64,000 nucleotides of DNA from Alphaproteobacteria bacterium (GTDB lineage Bacteria; Pseudomonadota; Alphaproteobacteria; JAVJRE01). The notes under the pieces were generated by a model that worked only from the letters and a program-made list of their open reading frames with translations, searched no databases and was not told the origin of the DNA. The stretch is from NCBI GenBank assembly GCA_040218575.1, contig JAVJRE010000006.1, positions 186,001-250,000 of the forward strand, read 5' to 3'. The translations under genes were made by a program, and so were the position numbers. Below, one piece after another: positions 57,441 through 64,000 of this stretch (positions are counted from its first letter, which is position 1; every line of letters begins with the position of its first letter).

Positions 57441-58100
57441 TCAGCCGGCCGGCCGGTGCAGCCACCATGCGCCTTCGTTGATGGAGTAAAGCGGCCGGTA
57501 GTGGCGAATGACATCGGCCGTCACCACCTGGCCGATCTGGTTGTCCAGAATGAGTCTCTCGCCGTTCAGGTCCAGCAGCAGAACCGCATGGGCGATGTTC
57601 AGGTTCATATCCTGAAGGACGACGATGCGCATGGCCGACGGATCGAAGCCGAGCGCCCGCAGGCTCATATATTTGGCGATGGCATAGTCCTCGCAATCGC
57701 CTTCGCGGCGGAGGAACTGGCCTGGCGAGGCCCAGTAGTCCGGCATCCCCCAGTTAACCGGATCGATGATGTAGTCGGCCCGGTTCATGTGGGTATTGAT
57801 GCGCTCCACCTGCTGGCGTGGCGGCAGGCCGGCGGTCTCCGCCAGAAAGGCCTGCCAGTCCGCCATCTGACATTGACCGGAGGCCGACGCGGCGCACGGC
57901 TGGCCGGCGGTGGCCTGTTCCTCAAGCGCGCGGCTGACGGCCGAGAGCCACTTGGTAAAGGGCGTCAGATTGGTGGAACGCACCTCGACGGACTGGAAGA
58001 AGCTGCCGACCGGCGCGGCGCGGGCGGCGCCCGGCCATGCGCCGGCGAGGGTCACCAGGACAAGTGGCGCAAACAAAGCAAGGACGGGGCGGCGGCTCAT
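57441..58100 (-). CDS. LapG-type transglutaminase-like cysteine proteinase
   Basis: A 219-residue periplasmic proteinase with a signal peptide (cleavage after ARA, residue 28). The catalytic triad is Cys136 in REGDCEDYAIAKY, His171 in IAHAVLLL and Asp186 in ILDNQ; Asp135 and Glu137 beside the Cys are the LapG calcium ligands. The numbers are nearly those of Pseudomonas LapG, which cleaves the LapA adhesin at the cell surface. Homologs of this family are also common in exopolysaccharide loci. It is divergent from the membrane HD-GYP-like gene, with a CtrA-like site between them. Confidence 0.88.
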   Translation of the reverse strand: MSRRPVLALFAPLVLVTLAGAWPGAARAAPVGSFFQSVEVRSTNLTPFTKWLSAVSRALEEQATAGQPCAASASGQCQMADWQAFLAETAGLPPRQQVERINTHMNRADYIIDPVNWGMPDYWASPGQFLRREGDCEDYAIAKYMSLRALGFDPSAMRIVVLQDMNLNIAHAVLLLDLNGERLILDNQIGQVVTADVIRHYRPLYSINEGAWWLHRPAG

Positions 58101-58173
58101 GATGCGGCTCCGGATTGACGGCGTGCCGGCGACATTGGTGGCCGGCGGCGGGGCAAAGCCTGCGCCAGCGCGG

Positions 58174-58188
58174 TTAAGCCAGGGTTAA
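58174..58188. promoter_or_regulatory. CtrA-like site TTAA-N7-TTAA
   Basis: TTAAGCCAGGGTTAA is a second exact match to the CtrA full-site pattern. It lies in the 154-base divergent region between the LapG-type and HD-GYP-like genes. A further GGTTAAC half-site occurs about 20 bases downstream. Confidence 0.55.
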
Positions 58189-58254
58189 GGGTCGGTTGCT
58201 AGAACAGGGTTAACGCCAGTCCATGTCCGCCATACCACCTGTGCCGGAGCCGTC

Positions 58255-60420
58255 ATGACCGCCAGCAGCGATGCGATACCCCCTCTGCCGTCCGCCGCCG
58301 CAAGCCAGTACGCGGCGGGGCCGGCGGCAAGGCGGGCGGCCTGGCGCGGCCGGGCGGCGGCCATGGCGGCGCTGCTGCTGGTGGTGCTGGGTGGGGCGCT
58401 GGCCGCCCTGTTCGTCTTCAATCTGGTGGCGGCGGAGCGGGAACGCGATCTTCGACAGTGGCAAACCCGCCTCAACATCGTCGCCGACAGCCGCGTGACG
58501 GCGGTCGGCGGGTGGCTCGAGCGACAGTATCAGGCGCTCGGCGCGCTGGCCGACAATGCTTCGTTGCAAATCTACGCGACGGAGTTGTGGTCGGCCGGCC
58601 GCGGCAGCGGCGGCGTGACCGACGCGGCCGGTCAGGCGGATTATCTGCGAAACCTGCTGACCGCGGCGGCGGCGCAGTCGGGATTCACCGGTCCGGTGCT
58701 TGGCGCCGACGTGCGCGCCAATGTGCGGCGCAGCGCCGTTGCGGGCATTGCCCTGCTGGACCTGGATGGCGGACTGCTGGCGATGAGCCAGGCGATGCCG
58801 CCGCTCAGTGGGCGGCTGCAGGCCTTTATCACCGACGCCCCGCGCGGCGAGCGGGCGCTGCTGGACCTGCATATCGGGCCGGGCGGACGCCCGTCGATTG
58901 CCCTGCTGGTGCCGGTCTTCGCCATTCAGGGCCAGGCCGACGCGGCCAGCCAGGTGGCCGTCCTGCTGGCGGTTCGCGAGGCGGACGGGTTGTGGCAGGA
59001 ACTGGTGCAGCCGGGCCGCATCGAGCAGAGCGGCGAGAGCCTGCTGGTCCGTCAGGTCGGCGCCCGGCTTGACTATCTGTCCCCCCGTCTTGATGGCGCC
59101 GCTCCGCTTGAGCGCAGCCTCGATGCGGCAACCGCCAACCTGGCATCAGCCATGGCGATCGGCCGCGAGGGCGGCTTCGTCGAGGGACGGGACTATCGTG
59201 GCGAGGCGGTACTGGCGACCAGCCGGCGGGTCGCCCAGACCCCATGGTTCGTGGTGGAGAAGGTGGACCGGCAGGAGGCGCTGGGTGACAGCGAGAGCCA
59301 GGCGCGACGGCTGGCGACGATTCTGCTGCTGGGCATCGCCCTGGCGGCGGTGGCAGTGATGGCCGCCTGGCGCCACGGCAGTTCGCTGCGGGCGGCCACG
59401 GCGGCGGCGGCCTATCGCGATGCCGCCACCCGCCTGGCGGAGAACCGGGATTTTCTGCGTCTGCTGACCGACAGTCAGCCAAACGCCATCGCCATCGTCG
59501 GGCCGGATGACCGCTATAGCTTCGCCAACCGCCGTCTGGCGGAAGAGGCGGGGGTTGAGGCGGCCGACGTGGTGGGCAAGTCGGTGGCCAGCGTGTTTGG
59601 CGCGGCCACCGCCGACCCGGTGATGGAGGGCGTGCGCCAGGCCCGCCACGAGAACCGCGTGGTGACCCGCCTGTCCGAGCGCAGCGGCACACGTGCCGAT
59701 GGCGCGGTCCGCACCGTACAGTCGCAATTCATACCCCTGCCGGGCCAGAGCGATCTGGCCGGTATTCTGGTAGTGGACGAAGACATCAGCCAGGCGATCA
59801 GCGTACAGGCCGAGCGCGAGCGCCAGTTGCGCGGGCTGGTGGATACGCTGTTGTCGGTGGTGGATCGCCGTGACCCCTTTGCCCAGCACCATTCCGCCCG
59901 GGTGGCGCGTCTGGCGGCGGCGGTCAGCGCGGAGATGGGTCTCGACCCGGCCACCCAGCGTGTAGCAGAGACCGCTGGCGGGCTGATGAATCTCGGCAAG
60001 ATCACGGTGCCGGCGGAAATCCTGGCCAAGAGTGAGCCACTCACCAATCGCGAACTGGAGACGGTGCGTGAAAGCCTGCAACTGTCAGCCGAGTTGCTGG
60101 CCGGTATCGCGTTCGAGGGGCCGGTGGTCGAGACCTTGCGTCAGGTGCAGGAGCGGGTGGACGGCCGCGGTCAGCCCGAGGGCCGGCTGGGCGACCAGAT
60201 TCTGGTGACCGCCCGCATTCTGGCCACGGTCAATGCTCTGGTGGGGCTGACCTCGCCACGGGCCCACCGCGCACCCATGAGTATTGATGCGGCGCTGGAT
60301 GCGCTGATGGAGGAGACCGGCACGCGATTTGACCGGCGTGTGGTGGCGGCGCTGATCAGCTATCTGGAAAATCACGGCGGCCGCGCCGTTCTTGAAGCCG
60401 ACCGGCCGCGCCGCCCCTAA
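58255..60420 (+). CDS. membrane sensor with dCACHE, PAS and degenerate HD-GYP domains
   Basis: A 721-residue protein: helix 37-60, periplasmic double-CACHE-like sensor to about 350, helix 352-372, PAS domain about 395-510 (AIAIVGPDDRYSFANRRLAE), and an HD-GYP-like domain about 525-715. HD-GYP phosphodiesterases need H-D-x-G-K; here it is LMNLGK (578-582). The following H-H-E becomes VQE and G-Y-P becomes GRGQPEG, and other metal ligands are also missing. It should be catalytically dead, perhaps a c-di-GMP or ligand receptor. It faces the LapG-type gene, as LapD would in other systems. Confidence 0.85.
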   Translation: MTASSDAIPPLPSAAASQYAAGPAARRAAWRGRAAAMAALLLVVLGGALAALFVFNLVAAERERDLRQWQTRLNIVADSRVTAVGGWLERQYQALGALADNASLQIYATELWSAGRGSGGVTDAAGQADYLRNLLTAAAAQSGFTGPVLGADVRANVRRSAVAGIALLDLDGGLLAMSQAMPPLSGRLQAFITDAPRGERALLDLHIGPGGRPSIALLVPVFAIQGQADAASQVAVLLAVREADGLWQELVQPGRIEQSGESLLVRQVGARLDYLSPRLDGAAPLERSLDAATANLASAMAIGREGGFVEGRDYRGEAVLATSRRVAQTPWFVVEKVDRQEALGDSESQARRLATILLLGIALAAVAVMAAWRHGSSLRAATAAAAYRDAATRLAENRDFLRLLTDSQPNAIAIVGPDDRYSFANRRLAEEAGVEAADVVGKSVASVFGAATADPVMEGVRQARHENRVVTRLSERSGTRADGAVRTVQSQFIPLPGQSDLAGILVVDEDISQAISVQAERERQLRGLVDTLLSVVDRRDPFAQHHSARVARLAAAVSAEMGLDPATQRVAETAGGLMNLGKITVPAEILAKSEPLTNRELETVRESLQLSAELLAGIAFEGPVVETLRQVQERVDGRGQPEGRLGDQILVTARILATVNALVGLTSPRAHRAPMSIDAALDALMEETGTRFDRRVVAALISYLENHGGRAVLEADRPRRP

Positions 60421-60591
60421 GGCTGAGCGGCTGAGCGGGCACGCCGCCGGTTGGGCGGCGAGGGCGGTGAGGGCGGTGAGGGCGAAATCGCCCCGCCTGG
60501 CAGAGCGTGATATAAGGCCGGGGCGTGTCGGGCGGCTATCGTCCGGCAGGCGTGCCCGAAGGTCCAGGCAACAGGCGCCGGAGCGTCCGCC

Positions 60592-61416
60592 ATGCTGAAG
60601 TGGCTCACTGGCCGCGCCAGACACCAGACCTCGCCGGCCGATGGGCCGGACAATCGCCGGCCGCACCCGCCGGCGCGCCTGCTATCGCGCCTACCGGCAC
60701 GTGTACCGGCGGGCTGTCGTGTCTACGCCATCGGCGATATTCATGGCCGGCGCGATCTGCTGAACCAGTTGCATCAGGCGATCACCGCCGACGCCGCCAC
60801 CGCGCCGGCCCGCCGCATACTGATCCATCTGGGCGATCTGGTGGACCGCGGTCCCGACAGCCGCGGTGTGATTGACAGCCTGTTGCGGCCGCTCGCCGGA
60901 TTCGAAACGGTCAACCTCAAGGGCAATCACGAGGATCTTCTGCTGCGCTTTCTTGACGATCCGGCCATGGGGGCCATGTGGCTGGCCAATGGCGGACGCG
61001 AGACCCTGTTGAGCTACGGCGTGACGGCGAGCGGCACGGAGGACGCCGCCGGCCTGCTTCGTTGTCAGCTTGCCTTTCGCGAACGGTTGTCGACGCCACA
61101 CCTGTCATTCCTGCGCCAGCTGGCGATCAGTCACAGTGAAGGCGACTATCATTTCGTCCATGCGGGGGTTCGGCCGGGGGTGCCGCTGGACGCCCAGTCG
61201 GACGATGACGCGCTGTGGATCCGCCAGGCATTCCTGTCGAGCGATGTGGATTTCGGCCGCATCGTCGTGCACGGCCACTCCGTGACGCCGACACCGGACG
61301 TGCACCACAACCGCATCGGCATTGACACCGGCGCCTACGCCACCGGCACCCTCACCGCCCTGGTGCTGGAAGGTGCGGAGCGGCGCTTTCTGGCCACCGG
61401 CGACATGCGGTCATGA
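60592..61416 (+). CDS. metallophosphoesterase (calcineurin-like, PP2A-type)
   Basis: A 274-residue phosphoesterase with the standard dimetal signatures GDIHGRRDLL (residues about 48-57), GDLVDRGPDS, GNHED and HGHSVTP. The overall order is that of bacterial Ser/Thr protein phosphatase or diadenosine tetraphosphatase relatives. GGAG eight bases before the ATG supports the start. Its stop overlaps the next gene as ATGA; it is probably tied to the polysaccharide/secretion locus. Substrate unknown. Confidence 0.88.
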   Translation: MLKWLTGRARHQTSPADGPDNRRPHPPARLLSRLPARVPAGCRVYAIGDIHGRRDLLNQLHQAITADAATAPARRILIHLGDLVDRGPDSRGVIDSLLRPLAGFETVNLKGNHEDLLLRFLDDPAMGAMWLANGGRETLLSYGVTASGTEDAAGLLRCQLAFRERLSTPHLSFLRQLAISHSEGDYHFVHAGVRPGVPLDAQSDDDALWIRQAFLSSDVDFGRIVVHGHSVTPTPDVHHNRIGIDTGAYATGTLTALVLEGAERRFLATGDMRS

Positions 61417-62600
61417 GCCATGGGGCCGATGGTTTCGCGAGCGCTGATTTGACCGACGGCGCCACCGTCTGGCCGTGGCTGTTCGCCGACGACGGGATGG
61501 CGGCACCAGACAGGGTGCCTGACCTGGCGACCGCCCGCCGCGCCGCCGGCCGGCTGGCCCGGCTGACGGCGCCGGCCTTTGCCGCCGACCGAGTGGCGGG
61601 TCTGGCGCGGCGCCTGGCCACCCCTTTGCTGGATGAATCGGCGGTGCGCCACAGTCGCATGCTGTGCAGCCTGGCCCGGGCGGAGCAGGCGCGCTGGCTT
61701 GGCCGCATCGCCGGAGACGGGCTCAGCGTGGTGGTGCTGAAGGGCTTCGCCAATGCCCATACGCTTTACAGAGAGTCGCCAGAGGCGCGGTGTTTCGGCG
61801 ACATTGACCTGTTGGTGCGGCCGGCCGAGCGGGACCGGCTGATTGGTCTGCTGGCGGAGGCCGGCTTTACCTTCCGGCCGCCACCGGCCAAGCCCTGGGG
61901 CTTTCTGTCCACCGCCAGCTATGTGCCCCTGGCCGATGCGGCGAGTCTGGCGGAAGTGGATGTGCATGTGGCGCCCGACTGTTTTCCGGCCTATCGCGGA
62001 CTCGATACGGCGGCGGTGTTCGATGGGGCGCGGCCCTGTGTGGTCGACGGACCGGAGGGTCCGGTGTCGTTCCTGGCGCCCGATGACGGTCACGCCTTCC
62101 TGCTGGCGGCAACCAATGCCGCCAAAGACAAGTTCGGCCCCTATGCCACGATCAAGCTGCTGGACGGCTGGCGCCTGCGCCGTCGCCTGACGCGGGCGCA
62201 GGCGAGCGATGTGGTGGCCCGCGCCCGGCGCGGCGGGTTCAGCCGGCCGCTCAAGGTATTCAACAGCTTGCTGGACCGTCTGGCCGGGACCGTCGGCGAG
62301 GATCATGACCGGTTGCCGCGGGCGCGTCTGATGGCGCCGGCCGCCGCCTGTTTCAACGCGGTAGCCGCGGACCATGCGGGCTTTGCCACGACCATGCCCG
62401 CCGCCGCCGGCCGGCTGGCGCGCGAGGCTTTGCTGGGATGTGAGCCAGCGGCGCTGGTGCGGATCAGCCTGGCCCGTCTGGCCGGCCTGGTGCGCCGGCC
62501 CGACGGGCGGCCGCCACCGGCCAGACAGGCCGCCCGCCCGTCGCCCCCATCGGCCCAGGGGGCGGTGCATGAGCCGACGCAGCGCGAGGCCGGATCATGA
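61413..62600 (+). CDS. nucleotidyltransferase family protein (NTP_transf_5-like)
   Basis: A 395-residue protein with the NTP_transf_5 pattern: VVVLKGFANAHTLY followed by RCFGDIDLLVRPAERDRLI, giving the D-x-D metal motif in GDIDLLV, and a later VDVHVAP. The rest is helical and poorly conserved. In other bacteria this protein accompanies HprK-like and PqqD proteins in RiPP and exopolysaccharide clusters. It overlaps both neighbours as ATGA, so it is co-translated with the phosphoesterase and the polymerase. Confidence 0.8.
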   Translation: MSHGADGFASADLTDGATVWPWLFADDGMAAPDRVPDLATARRAAGRLARLTAPAFAADRVAGLARRLATPLLDESAVRHSRMLCSLARAEQARWLGRIAGDGLSVVVLKGFANAHTLYRESPEARCFGDIDLLVRPAERDRLIGLLAEAGFTFRPPPAKPWGFLSTASYVPLADAASLAEVDVHVAPDCFPAYRGLDTAAVFDGARPCVVDGPEGPVSFLAPDDGHAFLLAATNAAKDKFGPYATIKLLDGWRLRRRLTRAQASDVVARARRGGFSRPLKVFNSLLDRLAGTVGEDHDRLPRARLMAPAAACFNAVAADHAGFATTMPAAAGRLAREALLGCEPAALVRISLARLAGLVRRPDGRPPPARQAARPSPPSAQGAVHEPTQREAGS

Positions 62601-63985
62601 CCGCGCGCGATATCCGCATGGCGCTGACGTCGCCGCGCCGTCCGGCGCCGGCGCCGGAACGGGCGCGGCCGGAACGGGCGAGGGTTGATGCGGGGTCGAG
62701 CGTTGTCCTGAACGGGCTGGCGTTCTTTGCGCCGCTGCTGGTCTTCGCCGAGATCAATCTGGTCGGTCGGCTGTTCATCACCGAGTTGCTGCTGTTGGCG
62801 GCGCTGCCGGTGCTGCTCCTTACCCGTGGCGCGATGTTGGCGCGCGGCAGTGCGGTGACGGTCATTGTCCTGTTGCTGTTGTGGTTCGCCGGTCAGGTGG
62901 CGACGGACATCGCCCGCCAGACTCCGTTTCTCGATTACAGTCGGGGCTGGGCCAAGATCGGTTTTACGACGCTCAACTTCATGGCGTTGTATCTGGTTCT
63001 GACCGGCAGTCGTCAGCGCATCCGTCTGTTTGTTCTGGGCCTCGCACTCGGCGGTCTTCTGGTATTTTTCACCTCAACCGTCGAAGCCGCGTTCAGCGAT
63101 CCGTGGAAGTTCATCATCGGCCTGCCGGTGACCTGGCTGGTGGTTCTGGTGGCTCAGACCGCGTGGGCACGGCGCTTCTGGCCGATGCCGGTGGTGTTGA
63201 TGGGGATGGTTGGCACATACAGCATGCTGATGGGCAGCCGGGCGCTGGCCGGTGTAACGCTGATGGCGGCTGTCTTTGTGATGCTACAGAACATCGCGTC
63301 ACTGCGGCGCAGCAGCGGCGGGCGCGCCTTGTCGCCATTGCGTATCGCGCTTTTCCTTGCCTTTGGCCTGGTCGCCTCATGGGGGTTGCTGACCGCCTAT
63401 GAGACATCGGCGGCGCGCGGCTGGCTCGGCACCGACGCACAGGAGAAACTGTTCTGGCAGAAATCGAGCGAGTACGGCCTGCTGCTGGGCGGTCGCAGCG
63501 AGATCCTGGTGTCGCTGGAGGCGATCGGCGATTCGCCGCTGCTGGGCCACGGCTCGTGGGCCAAGAACGTCTATTACGCCGCACAGCTTCAGGATATCCA
63601 GAGTCCGGGGTCAGCCGCCGCTTTCCTGGTGTCGGACACGGATCTGATTCCCACCCACTCGCACCTGTTCGGCGCCTGGGTCGAGGCCGGGATTCTGGGC
63701 GTTCCCATCTGGCTGTTCGCCCTGTGGCTGGTGGTCCGCGCCTTGAGTAATGTGATGACATTGCGTGAACCGATTGTGCCGCTTGTTGCACTCTTCGGCT
63801 TCATGCTGTTGTGGGACATTATCTTCTCGCCGTTCGGCGCGGATCGGCGGATCGTTTTTCCGTTTGTCATGGTCGTCCTGCTGATGGCCGGCGACCGATT
63901 GCGCCGGCCGCAGGTGCAAGGTGCCGAGGCGTATGCGCCCGCCCGCCGCTCGCGCATCGCCGCCGCCCGCCTGCATCATGGTTGA
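62597..63985 (+). CDS. O-antigen ligase family protein (second)
   Basis: A 462-residue multi-spanning protein with about 11 helices. The region ILVSLEAIGDSPLLGHG followed by TDLIPTHSHLFGAWVEAGIL corresponds to the Wzy_C motif region, with His residues where the catalytic loop lies. N-terminal 30 residues are basic and low-complexity. Its ATG overlaps the previous gene. It belongs to the same family as 54421-55806 but is only distantly similar, so one may polymerise and the other ligate. Confidence 0.85.
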   Translation: MTARDIRMALTSPRRPAPAPERARPERARVDAGSSVVLNGLAFFAPLLVFAEINLVGRLFITELLLLAALPVLLLTRGAMLARGSAVTVIVLLLLWFAGQVATDIARQTPFLDYSRGWAKIGFTTLNFMALYLVLTGSRQRIRLFVLGLALGGLLVFFTSTVEAAFSDPWKFIIGLPVTWLVVLVAQTAWARRFWPMPVVLMGMVGTYSMLMGSRALAGVTLMAAVFVMLQNIASLRRSSGGRALSPLRIALFLAFGLVASWGLLTAYETSAARGWLGTDAQEKLFWQKSSEYGLLLGGRSEILVSLEAIGDSPLLGHGSWAKNVYYAAQLQDIQSPGSAAAFLVSDTDLIPTHSHLFGAWVEAGILGVPIWLFALWLVVRALSNVMTLREPIVPLVALFGFMLLWDIIFSPFGADRRIVFPFVMVVLLMAGDRLRRPQVQGAEAYAPARRSRIAAARLHHG

Positions 63986-64000
63986 ATGATGCGGGTTTCC

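Overview
The window is GC-rich, densely coded chromosomal DNA from an alphaproteobacterium. The gene order around the replication genes (moeB, dut, coaBC, ubiE, mutM, rpsT, dnaA, dnaN, recF, gyrB), a RegB/RegA redox two-component pair and CtrA-like TTAA-N7-TTAA sites all point to that class, probably Rhodospirillales or a relative. The species cannot be named from sequence alone. I see no tRNA, rRNA, CRISPR array, insertion sequence or prophage.

Region 1 (1-10.2 kb): an MFS transporter, then a tightly overlapping minus-strand run coaBC > dut > cysteine-synthase-like > moeB > nucleotidyltransferase. ubiE, an HNH endonuclease gene broken by one in-frame TAG, mutM and rpsT follow. The cysteine-synthase-like protein has Met where the PLP lysine should be. 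MutM lacks the last Cys of its zinc finger. Region 2 (10.2-21 kb): a 1 kb structured gap, then dnaA, dnaN (apparently coupled to a 10-codon leader ORF), recF, gyrB, a GNAT protein and a bifunctional penicillin-binding protein.

Region 3 (21-29.7 kb) is the most interesting metabolic locus. A minus-strand cluster encodes a HAL/PAL-fold lyase without the Ala-Ser-Gly tripeptide that forms the MIO cofactor, a DgcA-like N-demethylating flavoprotein, and two TauD/TfdA dioxygenases. A frameshifted hydratase remnant lies inside it and a LysR gene is divergent. The combination suggests degradation of a quaternary-ammonium aromatic or betaine compound, with a non-MIO elimination like that of ergothionase; this is inference. 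Region 4 (29.7-42.2 kb) is mixed: metallopeptidase, EamA exporter, DapA-like aldolase, YcgN, SYLF protein, 2-hydroxyacid dehydrogenase, a CbiB-like and a CobS-like protein that both lack family motifs, an ABC-2 exporter, RegB/RegA and a PAS_5 protein.

Region 5 (42.2-64 kb) is a surface-polysaccharide and type I secretion locus: HPr-kinase-like and PqqD-like proteins, HlyD and ABC subunits, an outer-membrane barrel, Wza, Wzc/GumC, two O-antigen polymerase/ligase-like proteins, a WcaJ-type initiating transferase, a LapG-type cysteine proteinase, a membrane sensor ending in a metal-ligand-less HD-GYP domain, a phosphoesterase and an NTP_transf_5 protein. Two exact TTAA-N7-TTAA sites sit in the two divergent promoter regions of this locus. 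It may be a CtrA-controlled exopolysaccharide/adhesin module in which a dead HD-GYP protein replaces LapD; this is a hypothesis.
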